In this document: positions 18,060-27,285 of the stretch, piece after piece
How positions within the stretch are numbered: the stretch's first letter is position 1
Layout: each line of letters begins with the position of its first letter
NCBI GenBank assembly: GCA_011365025.1
Contig: RDOF01000014.1
Location: 3,138 to 67,137, forward strand
Direction: 5' to 3'
Source: Candidatus Thorarchaeota archaeon
GTDB lineage: Archaea; Asgardarchaeota; Thorarchaeia; Thorarchaeales; Thorarchaeaceae
Length of the DNA stretch: 64,000 nt
Program-made: the position numbers and the translations under genes
Notes under the pieces: model-generated
The model's database searches: none
Seen by the model: the letters and a program-made list of their open reading frames with translations, nothing else
What the model was told of the DNA's origin: nothing

Positions 18060-18494
18060 TCACCCAAACGACTGATTCTTGTAGTCGCCGTGAAATTCGG
18101 TGGGAAGTTCTCGCAGCAGACTTACCAGCCTATCTGTTGCTTTTGCCGTCTTCAGCAGTCTGGGCATATTTCCCTTGATGCTCAGCTTTCTCGTTATGAA
18201 CGCTCGGTTCGCACCAATCTTGCCAAGTAGAATGTCTACCCAAACACGATACGGCGCACTTAGAATGAAAGCGGTCTCTCTCTCTCCAGTCCAGATGTCG
18301 ATCATCTTCCCAGCCTTTATTTGAAAGCCCACGACCATAGTTTCAGGGATTCCCTTATCGGGTTCCGCCTGCAAAACAAGCGTATAGGAATCCTCGACCC
18401 CACTGGCAAGCTCCGCATATTCTTCATCTTTATTCAATTTGCTCTTGAATTGGCTTAGGTAATCATCTGACCCAAGCTCCAGTCTATTAGTCAC
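18060..18494 (-). CDS. SCP2-type sterol/lipid-carrier domain protein
   Basis: A 144-residue protein with the SCP2 fold pattern: an N-terminal helical part, strands MVVGFQIKAGKMIDIWTGER, then ILSAPYRVWVDILLGKI and the hallmark late RKLSIKGNMPRLLKTAK. Such small proteins bind hydrophobic ligands such as acyl-CoA or lipids. The ORF can start at TTG 18500, but GGAGG would then be only one base away; GTG at 18494 is 7 bases from GGAGG and is the better start. It follows the MDR dehydrogenase gene and the ThDP-enzyme gene on the same strand, so it may be co-transcribed. Confidence 0.8.
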   Translation of the reverse strand: MTNRLELGSDDYLSQFKSKLNKDEEYAELASGVEDSYTLVLQAEPDKGIPETMVVGFQIKAGKMIDIWTGERETAFILSAPYRVWVDILLGKIGANRAFITRKLSIKGNMPRLLKTAKATDRLVSLLRELPTEFHGDYKNQSFG

Positions 18495-18508
18495 ATCCAA
18501 TCCTCCAA

Positions 18509-19522
18509 CTACATTTTGACAAGCACCTTCACATCCTGATTGTCTGGACGAGTCAGTGCCTCAAACCCATCCTCCACTACACGCTCCAATGGTATAATTC
18601 TTGTGACCATTGGTGTAGGGTCTATGGCACCCTCAGCAAGGAGTCTAATGGCTTCCGGAAACTCTGCATAGCCCAGATAGCTGAACTGGACTGCAAGTTC
18701 GTTCAGCACACCCCTCATGAAGTCGACCTCGACGGGTTCTTCGCTTATTCCAAGTACGAGGATAGTTCCTCCTCGCCTAGCAAGCTGAAATGCCTCAGAG
18801 GTAGGGCCTGGAACGCCCGTGCATTCAATGACGACATCCGCACCCATACCTTGAGTTAAGCTCTCTATCCTCAGGGGCAGGGACTCCTTGGTCGGATTGA
18901 TAATGAAATCTGCCCCTGCTCTCTTGGCCATCTCAAGCCGTGCAGCCCGCACTTCAGATCCATACACCACTGAGGCGCCTCGCAATCTGGCAAGATACAC
19001 ACTCAAGACTCCAATTGGCCCTGTTCCCAGCACAAGGACGCTACTGCCTTGCTTGAAATCAATTCTATTGAACCCACGGACAACAATTGAAAGCGGCTCT
19101 ACTAATGCACCTTTCTTGTAGTCTATGCTGTCTGGCAGTCGATGCAGCATTTCCTGTGGCACAGCCACGAGCTCCGCTAATCCACCGTTCATTGTAATGC
19201 CTACCATTTGCATGTCGTCGCAAATGGAGAACCTTTCGGATTTGCAGAAGATGCATTGCCCACAGGGCAATAGCCCGTTTGGCACAACCCTGTCACCCTT
19301 CTTCCAATCGGTGACTTCTTCTCCAACCTCTACTACCTCCGCTGAGAACTCATGGCCCATGATTAGCCCTGCCTCGTACATTCCGTATTCCCATGCACTA
19401 AGGTCAGTCCCACAAATTCCGACGAACCTCGGTCTTAGCAACACATCCAAGGGTCCCATCTCAGGTTCAGGAACATCCCTCACCTGTATCTCATGACTGC
19501 CTTCATACACTGCTGCCTTCAT
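18509..19522 (-). CDS. Zinc-dependent MDR-family alcohol/polyol/threonine-type dehydrogenase
   Basis: A 337-residue medium-chain dehydrogenase. The catalytic zinc ligands lie in FVGICGTDLS and GHEFSAEV; the four-Cys structural zinc loop is CGQCIFCKSERFSIC; the NAD(P)-binding loop is VLVLGTGPIGVLS. The substrate could be a polyol, threonine or an alcohol. Its start ATG directly follows the stop of the upstream ThDP enzyme gene (no gap), so the two are translationally coupled, suggesting that one product feeds the other. Confidence 0.88.
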   Translation of the reverse strand: MKAAVYEGSHEIQVRDVPEPEMGPLDVLLRPRFVGICGTDLSAWEYGMYEAGLIMGHEFSAEVVEVGEEVTDWKKGDRVVPNGLLPCGQCIFCKSERFSICDDMQMVGITMNGGLAELVAVPQEMLHRLPDSIDYKKGALVEPLSIVVRGFNRIDFKQGSSVLVLGTGPIGVLSVYLARLRGASVVYGSEVRAARLEMAKRAGADFIINPTKESLPLRIESLTQGMGADVVIECTGVPGPTSEAFQLARRGGTILVLGISEEPVEVDFMRGVLNELAVQFSYLGYAEFPEAIRLLAEGAIDPTPMVTRIIPLERVVEDGFEALTRPDNQDVKVLVKM

Positions 19523-21247
19523 TTACTCCTCTCCAGGAAGCTGGCATCCTTCAAGCCAAACCGACGCAACCGATTCAAAATCGGGGGGAACAAGATTAAC
19601 CTCTGGGTCAATGACAATGTCAAGGACCGCAGGCAAACCTGAGTCCTTCGCTTTTTGCAGAGCGGGGGCGATATCCTCTGGTTTCTCGACTCTCAGACCA
19701 AAGCAGCCCATTGCTTCCGCTATTCTGTCATATCTTACATCGACGAAGTCAACACCCACATATCGCTTCTCGTAAAGCCCTTTCTGACCCGCTTTTATCA
19801 TCCCATACGCTCTATCATTAGCAATGGCTATGGTGAAGGCAGTTCCAAGGCGTCGTGCAGTCTCAAGCTCCTGTGCATTGAACATGAACGCACCATCCCC
19901 CGATATTACATAGACCTCCTTGTCAGGACAGGCAAGCTTTGCCCCAATAGCGTAACCTGTCCCTACACCAAGATGACCCGAGTCGGATGGCCAGAGGAAG
20001 GTCCTTGGTTTGAATATCCTGTTCAGGTAAATCGCCCATACCGCGATGTTGCCACCATCCACAATGGAAATTGCATCTCGAGAGAAGAATTTGCGAACCT
20101 CTTGAACCATTCGCAGGGGATGAATAGGAACCTGTTCTGATTTGCCCTGAGTCACAAAGTCATTGAGCCAGTTCCTTTGAGCCTCTTGGCAATCTGCCAT
20201 CTCAGGTCGCGGTTTTGCCTTGGGTTTGTCTCTTACATGCTTGAGAATCTCTGCCAGTGTGCCTTTTGCGTCTCCAACGATTGCGAGGTCAACAACACGA
20301 TTGTGCGCAATCATCTCTGGTGCTATATCGACCTGTATCAACCGCTGTTCAGCACAGTCTCCCCACCCAGGTGCTCTTCCCCAAAAGTCAAGGTCTCCCA
20401 ATCGGCCCCCTACAAGCAATACTAGATCTGATTGACACTGAGCACCTATAGCACCAAAGCCTGCTGGGACAAGAGAAAGCGGATGGTCTTCTGGGATTAC
20501 ACCTCTTGCAGCCACAGAGGTTGTGACTGGGGCCTGAAGATGTTCTGCAATGGCGATGAGCTCTGCAGAGGCATTTGACGCCAAAACTCCTCCTCCCGCA
20601 TGCAGAAGCGGGAATTTGGCACTCAACAGCATTTTGGCAGCCTCTGCTATCAGATCTGGATTTCCCACTGGAGGACGAGCCATTCGATATTTCTCCGCAG
20701 AAACAATCCCATCTTCCAGGGTCTCCTCTTTGCATTTCAAATAAAGCACGTCTGATGGGAATTCTAGGAAGACTGGACCTGGTTTCCCTGATAGCGCCTC
20801 TCTGAAGGCCCAATGAACTAGATGTGGAATCCTTTGCCAGTGGCTAACCGTTGCACCCCATTTTGTAATTGGTCTGAAGAGGCTGAGCTGGTCAAGGCCT
20901 TGAGTACTGCCGTGGTCTGGACTAATTCGCCAAGATTGATTTTGGGCACATAGCACTATCATTGGAATGCTGTCGGCAAATGCGGCATACACTCCAGGAA
21001 CAAGATCAGCAGCGCCTGGACCCACCGTACCCAAGCAGACTCCCGGTGTACCAGTGGTTCGAGCCCAAGCATCTGCAGCATGCGCAGCCGCTTGCTCATG
21101 CCTGAAGGTCACAAACTCCATTCCTTCAGTCGTATAAATGGAATCGAGCAAGGGATATAGCTGGTCCCCTGGGACTCCAAAGACGTACCTCACTCCTTCT
21201 TCTGCAAGACACTTCGTTAGAACTTCGCCGCCAGTCAACATTGTCAT
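19523..21247 (-). CDS. Thiamine-diphosphate enzyme of the acetolactate synthase/IlvB-like family
   Basis: A 574-residue ThDP-dependent decarboxylase/ligase. The N-terminal domain has YVFGVPGDQLYPLLDSI with the catalytic Glu in FRHEQAAAHAADAWAR; the C-terminal domain carries the ThDP/Mg motif GDGAFMFNAQELETA ending in a downstream Asn. The IlvB family includes acetolactate synthase, glyoxylate carboligase and related enzymes. No regulatory small subunit is adjacent, and the pairing with an MDR dehydrogenase suggests a catabolic carboligase or decarboxylase rather than valine synthesis. The start is set at ATG 21247, after a GGGAG site, rather than at an upstream ORF codon. Confidence 0.85.
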   Translation of the reverse strand: MTMLTGGEVLTKCLAEEGVRYVFGVPGDQLYPLLDSIYTTEGMEFVTFRHEQAAAHAADAWARTTGTPGVCLGTVGPGAADLVPGVYAAFADSIPMIVLCAQNQSWRISPDHGSTQGLDQLSLFRPITKWGATVSHWQRIPHLVHWAFREALSGKPGPVFLEFPSDVLYLKCKEETLEDGIVSAEKYRMARPPVGNPDLIAEAAKMLLSAKFPLLHAGGGVLASNASAELIAIAEHLQAPVTTSVAARGVIPEDHPLSLVPAGFGAIGAQCQSDLVLLVGGRLGDLDFWGRAPGWGDCAEQRLIQVDIAPEMIAHNRVVDLAIVGDAKGTLAEILKHVRDKPKAKPRPEMADCQEAQRNWLNDFVTQGKSEQVPIHPLRMVQEVRKFFSRDAISIVDGGNIAVWAIYLNRIFKPRTFLWPSDSGHLGVGTGYAIGAKLACPDKEVYVISGDGAFMFNAQELETARRLGTAFTIAIANDRAYGMIKAGQKGLYEKRYVGVDFVDVRYDRIAEAMGCFGLRVEKPEDIAPALQKAKDSGLPAVLDIVIDPEVNLVPPDFESVASVWLEGCQLPGEE

Positions 21248-21366
21248 CTGCGTATCTCCCGCTTCTGATGCAAATTCCCTCCTTTCTAGTGCCGAGGTGC
21301 GATTTATCACTTATGACTCACCTGATGTGGTCTCTGTGAGCAAGTGATTACAGGAAAAATGAGAAA

Positions 21367-21388
21367 CAGGAGCGCTTTTGCGCTCCTG
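21367..21388 (-). terminator. Terminator of the porGDAB operon
   Basis: A perfect 9-bp stem (CAGGAGCGC, loop TTTT, GCGCTCCTG) lies 12 bases beyond the porB stop. On the minus strand it is followed by a T-rich tract (TTTCTCATTTTTCC). Confidence 0.75.
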
Positions 21389-21399
21389 AAACATATGGA

Positions 21400-22350
21400 T
21401 CATTCGACGCCACAGCGTTTCTTCAGAAGTTCCCAGTCGTGGTTAATCTGGTCTTGGAGACCTTTCTTGAAGTCACTCCATTTGGGATCCTTTAGGTGCC
21501 GGAACTGACCTTGAAGCCCCCAGTATTCCTCCAGCGGAGTGAGTTCCTTGATGCGTTTGCTTGGCCCTGACATTATCCATTCCTCTCCATCAATCACTTC
21601 GTAGAGTGGATGAATGCCAGCTTCAACAGCCATCTTTGCCAGTTCGATACTTCTTGATGTATCTGACCGCCAGCCTCTTGGACAGGGAGAATACGCATGG
21701 ATGAACGCAGGTCCTTCGACTTCCAATGCCTTTCTGAATTTGGTGATGAAGTCCCTGTAGTGGTACGGGTCAACCGTAGCAACGTATGGTATTTTGTGCG
21801 CGGCAACAATCTCAGCTAAGGGCTTTTTCCGCTGCCGCTTCCCGGGTTCCACCTTGCCTGCCCAAGAAGTCGTTGTTTCCTGTCCGGGCAGTGTAGCTCC
21901 AGACCGCTGGATTCCTGTGTTCTGATAGGCACCATTATCGTATACCATATACACCATATCGTGCCCTCTCTCTAACATACCACTTATTGCTCCGAAACCA
22001 ATGTCAAAGGTTCCACCATCGCCTCCAATAGCTATCACGTCAACATGCTCGTACTCGGAACGGCCTTTCTCTCTCATGATCTTCTGGGCCTCGACAACCC
22101 CCGAAGCCACCGCCGCCGCGTTCTCGAATGCGACGTGAATCCAAGGTATTTCCCAGGCTGTGAAGGGATAGATAGTTGTAGCAACCTCTAGACAACCGGT
22201 GGCCTGACAGACTATTGTAGGGCCTCTGAGTGCCATCCCCATCAATTTCACAATTGTGGGAGCGGCGCAGCCTGCACACATCCTATGTCCCGAGGAGAGG
22301 ATCTGGTCCTTCTTCAGCATGTCCTTGATTGAAACAGCTGCATCTTCCAT
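21400..22350 (-). CDS. porB: 2-oxoacid:ferredoxin oxidoreductase (pyruvate type), beta subunit
   Basis: A 316-residue PorB-type subunit. The cluster Cys pair RMCAGCAAPTIVK sits near residue 22, the ThDP/Mg motif is GGDGGTFDIGFGAISG, and a late Cys lies in SPCPRGWRSD. With the alpha, gamma and delta subunits it oxidatively decarboxylates a 2-oxoacid to an acyl-CoA, passing electrons to ferredoxin. Its ATG overlaps the porA stop by one base, so the subunits are translationally coupled. Subunit layout and order (gamma-delta-alpha-beta) are those of archaeal pyruvate oxidoreductases; specificity for pyruvate over 2-oxoisovalerate is likely but not proved. Confidence 0.92.
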   Translation of the reverse strand: MEDAAVSIKDMLKKDQILSSGHRMCAGCAAPTIVKLMGMALRGPTIVCQATGCLEVATTIYPFTAWEIPWIHVAFENAAAVASGVVEAQKIMREKGRSEYEHVDVIAIGGDGGTFDIGFGAISGMLERGHDMVYMVYDNGAYQNTGIQRSGATLPGQETTTSWAGKVEPGKRQRKKPLAEIVAAHKIPYVATVDPYHYRDFITKFRKALEVEGPAFIHAYSPCPRGWRSDTSRSIELAKMAVEAGIHPLYEVIDGEEWIMSGPSKRIKELTPLEEYWGLQGQFRHLKDPKWSDFKKGLQDQINHDWELLKKRCGVE

Positions 22351-23555
22351 TATTTTCGCACCCCCAAGGTCTCGTACAATGGAGCTTCTCCTTTTTCCAA
22401 GTACTTCTTCGTCTTCTCGTATCCCTCAACAAAGGTTGTCGGGGGCACGTCTCTTCCACCAAGCCCAACTACGAAGTCAGCAACCATTGGTCGCTTTTCA
22501 ACGTCATAAAGGGCGCTTCTCACTTCCATCGCAAGAGGGCTCGTGACAGCACCAAAGGACATCGCTTTCTCGAAGATCATAACCGCTTTGGCTTCACCTA
22601 TCGCCTTGGCAATCTCCGCTGATGGGAAGGGCCTGAACATCTTGAGTCGAATCACTCCCACTTTCTCGCCCTTCTCGCGAAGCACATCGGTGACAGCTTT
22701 TGCAGTGCCTCCCATAGTGCTCATTGCCATGATGATAATCTCAGCATCCTTGGTCTTGTATTCCTCAAACATCCCATAGGATCGTCCGGTCATTTTCTTG
22801 AAATCTTCCTCGACCTTCTTGTAGGCTTTGGGGACTTGCCACATTGCTCTGTCTTGCTGCTCCTTGAACTCAAAGTAGTAGTCAGTCAGAGCTAGTGGAC
22901 CCATGGTTATCGGGTTCTTCGGGTCCAAGGGTTGAACAGGCTCTCGTACTCCGAGGAACTCGTGTATCGCCTCGGTAGGAAGCATCTCTACCCTCTCGAC
23001 ATTGTGGCTGAGGATGAAACCGTCAATACCCACCATGACTGGGAGTAGAACATCGTGGTCCTCTGCCAGCTTGAAAGCCATGATAGTGGTGTCATAAGCC
23101 TCCTGTGAGGATTGGCAGTACAGCTGAACGAAACCGCTGTCGCGCATGCCCATGCCATCGCTATGGTCATTGTGGATATTGATAGGTGCTGACAGTGCAC
23201 GGTTTGCTACAGTGAAGACTATTGGCATTCTCATGGAGGCCGCGCAATAGAGAATCTCCCACATCAGCGCGAGTCCCGCAGATGCTGAGGCCGTTGCAAC
23301 TCTGGCTCCAACAGCTGACGCACCCACGCAAGCGCTCATTGCGCTGTGCTCAGATTCAACCGGAATGACCGCTGTGTGTACCTCTCCATCAGCAGCAAAC
23401 TTCTGGAAGTCTTCCACGATAATGGTCTGGGGCGTGATAGGATATGCAGCCAAGACATCCAAATCACACTGCTTCAGCGCATGTGCAATTGCTGCATCGC
23501 CAGTGAGCCCCTCAATCACAATCTTGTCTTGTGGTACTCTTTCTACAGCCGTCAT
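22350..23555 (-). CDS. porA: 2-oxoacid:ferredoxin oxidoreductase (pyruvate type), alpha subunit
   Basis: A 401-residue PorA-type subunit: the N-terminal GLTGDAAIAHALKQCDLDV and AAYPITPQTIIVEDF segments, the conserved ESEHSAMSACVGASAVGAR helix, and the transketolase-like C-terminal part ending in a PLYETLG motif. It forms the ThDP active site with PorB. The ATG lies immediately beside the porD stop codon. Confidence 0.92.
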   Translation of the reverse strand: MTAVERVPQDKIVIEGLTGDAAIAHALKQCDLDVLAAYPITPQTIIVEDFQKFAADGEVHTAVIPVESEHSAMSACVGASAVGARVATASASAGLALMWEILYCAASMRMPIVFTVANRALSAPINIHNDHSDGMGMRDSGFVQLYCQSSQEAYDTTIMAFKLAEDHDVLLPVMVGIDGFILSHNVERVEMLPTEAIHEFLGVREPVQPLDPKNPITMGPLALTDYYFEFKEQQDRAMWQVPKAYKKVEEDFKKMTGRSYGMFEEYKTKDAEIIIMAMSTMGGTAKAVTDVLREKGEKVGVIRLKMFRPFPSAEIAKAIGEAKAVMIFEKAMSFGAVTSPLAMEVRSALYDVEKRPMVADFVVGLGGRDVPPTTFVEGYEKTKKYLEKGEAPLYETLGVRK

Positions 23556-23852
23556 TTACTCACTCTCCATCTTGATGCTGTCAGTGGGACACTCATTCGA
23601 GCAGATCCCGCAGCCCTTGCATGCATCATAGTTGTACTCATAGCTATACTTTCCATCTTTCTCAATGAGCCGAACAGCCATATCAGGACAGAATATCCAG
23701 CATCTTCCACAGGTGCCATTCTTAATCCAGAGGCAATTTGTGGGATCATGGACCGGTCTTTGTGCACGCCATCCTCCAGTCCGATACTTCACAGCATTGC
23801 CGGGCTCAATGATATTCCCGGCCATTGGAATTTCGTCGAATTTCTCGCTCAT
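23556..23852 (-). CDS. porD: 2-oxoacid:ferredoxin oxidoreductase, delta subunit (2x[4Fe-4S] ferredoxin)
   Basis: A 98-residue ferredoxin-type subunit. The second cluster motif is canonical (CKGCGICSNECP near residue 79). The first reads TCGRCWIFCP, with its first Cys farther upstream (CLWIKNGTC) than the usual spacing. It relays electrons from PorAB to soluble ferredoxin. Start and stop overlap or touch the neighbours in the operon. Confidence 0.9.
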   Translation of the reverse strand: MSEKFDEIPMAGNIIEPGNAVKYRTGGWRAQRPVHDPTNCLWIKNGTCGRCWIFCPDMAVRLIEKDGKYSYEYNYDACKGCGICSNECPTDSIKMESE

Positions 23853-24424
23853 CCTATCTTTGCCTCCTCCACCGCTCGTTTCATGGCTGCCTTATTCAGG
23901 TCGCCAATCTTGCCCGGATATCTCTCTAAAACTTCATGGATGACGGTTTCGATATCAACGACACCAGATGCCTTTACAGCTGCCGCCATCGTGGGCATGT
24001 TGTAAAAAGCGCGCCCGAGAATCTCGAGTGCAATCGTGGTGGCGTCGACAGTGACCACCTTACCGCCTTTGAAGTTGAATTTCTTGCGAATTTCCTCGGG
24101 GCTCAATGTTGTGTTAAGCACAAGCGTTCCATCAGGTTTCAGACCTTCCGAGGGGTCAACCACTTCCAGAAGGGTTGGGTCTATACAGACCACCACGTCA
24201 GGATTATACACCTGAGCGTAGACCTGAATGGGGCTCTTGCTGATTCTCAAAAATGCCCGCACTGGGGCTCCGGTTCGTTCAGGCCCGAACTCAGGGAAGG
24301 CTTGTATATAGTTGCCTTCCGCTAGGGCGGCCTTGCCAAGCATCTGATTCGATGTGACAACACCCTGACCACCTCTGCCGTGCCATCGGAACTCGGTAAT
24401 TCCTTTCGCAAAGTCAAGCGCCAT
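23849..24424 (-). CDS. porG: 2-oxoacid:ferredoxin oxidoreductase, gamma subunit
   Basis: A 191-residue PorG-type subunit with the family opening EFRWHGRGGQGVVTSNQMLGKAA and the segments FPEFGPERTGAPVRAF and ISKSPIQVYAQV. It contributes the CoA-binding part of the complex. First gene of the operon, overlapping porD by four bases. GGTG lies 10 bases before the ATG. Confidence 0.93.
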   Translation of the reverse strand: MALDFAKGITEFRWHGRGGQGVVTSNQMLGKAALAEGNYIQAFPEFGPERTGAPVRAFLRISKSPIQVYAQVYNPDVVVCIDPTLLEVVDPSEGLKPDGTLVLNTTLSPEEIRKKFNFKGGKVVTVDATTIALEILGRAFYNMPTMAAAVKASGVVDIETVIHEVLERYPGKIGDLNKAAMKRAVEEAKIG

Positions 24425-24476
24425 TGTCCATCTTCACCTACATAGGGAAGCTTCACCGCTGGCTCGAGAGGGCATG

Positions 24477-24487
24477 CTTATGTATTT
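24477..24487 (-). promoter_or_regulatory. Probable TATA box of the porGDAB operon
   Basis: On the minus strand AAATACATAAG lies 53-63 bases before the porG ATG, which places the start of transcription near 24456 and leaves room for a leader with the GGTG site. Confidence 0.45.
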
Positions 24488-24556
24488 AGTGGATTGCACC
24501 TGTTCTCATATTGGCATTTGGCTGCGGGGTGGTCGCTCATCTTGAAAAAGAAAAGA

Positions 24557-24586
24557 GATGGCACAGTTGTAGGGTGCTGTGCCATC
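24557..24586 (-). terminator. Terminator of the first beta-helix surface gene
   Basis: A perfect 10-bp inverted repeat (GATGGCACAG, 10-base loop, CTGTGCCATC) starts 14 bases past the stop codon and is followed on the minus strand by a T-rich tract (TCTTTTCTTTTT). Confidence 0.8.
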
Positions 24587-24599
24587 AGATTGTCAATGT

Positions 24600-25853
24600 T
24601 TAAGCACGTCTTTTCATTGTAAGAATAATAGCCACTACAAGAACGACAGCAACTGATCCTCCGGCAATGGATAGGATTTGTGCTGTATTTAGCATGGGTT
24701 GGTTGGCCGTCGTTGTTGCTGTAGTGGTCGTGCTAGTTCCGGTAGTTGTTGTGGTTGTGCTGCTTGTCGCAGTGGTGGTGGGTATCTCTACATCTGTAGC
24801 CGCTCTTGGATGGGGGTCTTGATTTCCCGCTGAGCCGACTATCGAATATGGAACATCAACATAACCATCTGCGTCGTCATCAGGACTTGTCCAATCATCG
24901 AAGTAGTTGTAGATGAATTCATTATCGGCTCCGTTGTCACAAGCCTGACACGATTCGCCGCTATTGACAAAGACGTTGCCCTTTACTGTGAGATTGCTGC
25001 AACCAGTGTTTAGTTCCACTGCATGTGAAATCGAGTCTACAACCCAATTCTCCGTGCAAACAATGTACGAACTTGCACCTACAAGGATGCCATTCGTCCC
25101 ACTACCCCCGATGCTATTTTGTGAAACCACTGAGTCTTTCATGCCGTACAGATACATTCCGCGCGTACCGCTTCCGGTGATTGTATTTCCTGAAATCACT
25201 GAGTCCGTCAATCCGGCAACTTCGATTCCATTCGTGCCTGATGCGGAGATCACATTTTCAGTGATAAGAAAGTGGTCACTAAAGGGGATGAGCATTCCTG
25301 ACATCGCATTGTTTGAAATCGTATTGTCTTCAATGATCAAGTTCGTGGAGCCCGAAAGAATCTCAATTCCATTCTCAGTATTTCCGGCAACCACATTGTC
25401 GCGGATAATTAGATCGCTGCATTCTTGGATTACCATTCCACTGTGTCTTCCCTGGATTGTATTGTTCTCCACCAGTCCGTTAGCGGCATTGTAGAACCAG
25501 GTGCCACATACTGCGCCGGGTTCTATGAAATTGTTCCTAAACTCCCAGTGTAAATCAACGTCCCAGATTCTGATTGGCTGAATATCACTCCCAGTTAGTA
25601 TATAGCCAGTAATCACATAGGGATGGTCTTCTGAGCCATCTCCCTCCCAGCTCTCAGATAGTGCTAGGCTCTGCATGTCTTCATTGCTATAAATCTCAAT
25701 AGAATACCTTGTAACGTAAGTATCACTGATGACCGCCTGGTCTCTGCTATTCACATGCGCAATTGAGGGATTCGGATTTCCTGCACATGCCAATGTCATG
25801 GCTCCAAAAGATACCACTGCAAGTAAGCACAGGCAATAAACTACCTTTCTCAT
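24600..25853 (-). CDS. Secreted right-handed beta-helix (NosD/CASH-like) surface protein with Thr-rich stalk
   Basis: A 417-residue cell-surface protein. A signal peptide (RKVVYCLCLLAVVSFG) is followed by about 300 residues of parallel beta-helix repeats of the type LIIRDNVVAGNTENGIEI, a near-C-terminal Thr-rich stalk, a single hydrophobic anchor (GGSVAVVLVVAIILT) and a basic end (KRRA). This is the layout of a membrane-anchored archaeal surface glycoprotein. The NosD/CASH fold binds or processes carbohydrates in some proteins. ATG 25853 is preferred over an upstream ATG because GGAGATTAG lies in front of it. It is the first of three similar genes and the only one with the Thr-rich stalk. Confidence 0.82.
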   Translation of the reverse strand: MRKVVYCLCLLAVVSFGAMTLACAGNPNPSIAHVNSRDQAVISDTYVTRYSIEIYSNEDMQSLALSESWEGDGSEDHPYVITGYILTGSDIQPIRIWDVDLHWEFRNNFIEPGAVCGTWFYNAANGLVENNTIQGRHSGMVIQECSDLIIRDNVVAGNTENGIEILSGSTNLIIEDNTISNNAMSGMLIPFSDHFLITENVISASGTNGIEVAGLTDSVISGNTITGSGTRGMYLYGMKDSVVSQNSIGGSGTNGILVGASSYIVCTENWVVDSISHAVELNTGCSNLTVKGNVFVNSGESCQACDNGADNEFIYNYFDDWTSPDDDADGYVDVPYSIVGSAGNQDPHPRAATDVEIPTTTATSSTTTTTTGTSTTTTATTTANQPMLNTAQILSIAGGSVAVVLVVAIILTMKRRA

Positions 25854-25988
25854 TTCTCTAATCTCCAACTCCACAGATTGCATGGAGGGTTACTATGTTC
25901 ATAGTCCCGCGCCACAACTACTGCAAACCTAATATTAAGGTCCGTTTCAACGCACAGAGAATTGCTTGCTGGCAATGGTTTGATTCTT

Positions 25989-27206
25989 TCAGTCCAGCTT
26001 CTTGAACGTGAGAATTGCCACTAGAACAACCATGGTGGCAATTACAGAGGCATAGGCAACTACATCTGTGCCCACTTTCCCAAGGACCACAATAAAAACC
26101 CGAACAAGCACCGAGTCGACGGTTTGAAGTCCGCCAGCATCAAGGAGTACAATCGTGTAATTGTACGTTCCAAATCCATGTGTTCGTACTACTACTCCTA
26201 TCTCTTCAATCAGCCAAGTAGTCCCTTCAATTCTGATGCCATTAAGAAGAACACTGTATTCAAGCATGTACTCGTCTGACGCCGTCCAATTGATAATTGG
26301 AGGAATCTCGCCCTCTACAAGATCCAGATCGAAGGGCGTATTCACAAATGGCGCAGATCTATCTTCTAGGGCACGTGGAAAATTATCCGAAGCATTTCCC
26401 AAGCCATCAATCTGATAGATGCCCGTTCCATTATAACCAGTCCAGAAATTCCCGATTGATTCATTATTGTCCCAGAAATTATGTCCAAAGTCTGCTGCAT
26501 GATAGAATGGCTCAGTCTGCCCATCCGGTCCATTCCATCCTATGTGATTGCCAAAGATTGTATTGTTGTATGTCCCATGGGACATTAGAATCCCACTATC
26601 CCTACTTCGGTATATGCTGTTTCCATTGACTGTCCCATTCACCGTCGTTTGGAATCTGATTCCTCTGCTTGTTCTGAAGACCTTGTTATTCGTGATGACT
26701 GGTCGGTAAGATGAAAACACTGCTATGCCCATGCTTTCAGCATCAGCAATCCTGCAGTTCGCAATCCTGCAATCAGAGGTAGATGATAGAAAAGCTCCGT
26801 ATCTTCCTCCAGTTATTATGCAATTCTCGATACTGCCATTTGCAGTGTCTACCAGCTGCAATCCGTCACTAATGCTCTCTGTAACAACTATCAGACAATT
26901 TCTGACTACATAGTGCAACGTTGTTCCTAAGACAATAATGCAATGCAAGGCGCGAGTAGTTATGTTCAAGCCCTCGATGACAAAAGGGCTCTCGGAGGTT
27001 CCATCTCCAGGCCAACCCTGCTCCCTGAACTGGCTATCACCAATGATCCTAACGACATTGTGCTGTGTGTATTGAGGGATTACCTTTGTGACACTATCTA
27101 ATGGTTTGGAGTCTACAAATCTTGGTCCTAGCGTTTCTACTGGCATCACAAGTGCGGTGCTGAGAAAAAGAACAACTACTGCAACTGCGAACCTATCCGA
27201 TGTCAA
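25989..27206 (-). CDS. Secreted beta-helix (NosD-like) surface protein
   Basis: A 405-residue paralogue of the neighbouring genes. A signal peptide (VVVLFLSTALVMPV) leads into IPQYTQHNVVRIIGDSQF and NosD repeats such as GIRFQTTVNGTVNGNSIY. Near the C-terminus an Ig/PKD-like segment (INWTASDEYMLEYSVLL to VRTHGFGTYNYTIV) precedes a membrane anchor (ASVIATMVVLVAILTF). The TTG start has only a weak ribosome-binding site. No catalytic motif is apparent. Confidence 0.8.
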   Translation of the reverse strand: MTSDRFAVAVVVLFLSTALVMPVETLGPRFVDSKPLDSVTKVIPQYTQHNVVRIIGDSQFREQGWPGDGTSESPFVIEGLNITTRALHCIIVLGTTLHYVVRNCLIVVTESISDGLQLVDTANGSIENCIITGGRYGAFLSSTSDCRIANCRIADAESMGIAVFSSYRPVITNNKVFRTSRGIRFQTTVNGTVNGNSIYRSRDSGILMSHGTYNNTIFGNHIGWNGPDGQTEPFYHAADFGHNFWDNNESIGNFWTGYNGTGIYQIDGLGNASDNFPRALEDRSAPFVNTPFDLDLVEGEIPPIINWTASDEYMLEYSVLLNGIRIEGTTWLIEEIGVVVRTHGFGTYNYTIVLLDAGGLQTVDSVLVRVFIVVLGKVGTDVVAYASVIATMVVLVAILTFKKLD

Positions 27207-27285
27207 CAGACTCTAGACGCCTCCTCGAGGTTGGCCGCCCTTAATGCAATCTGGTCACTTATAGCTTGAGAACAACGCATAGCAG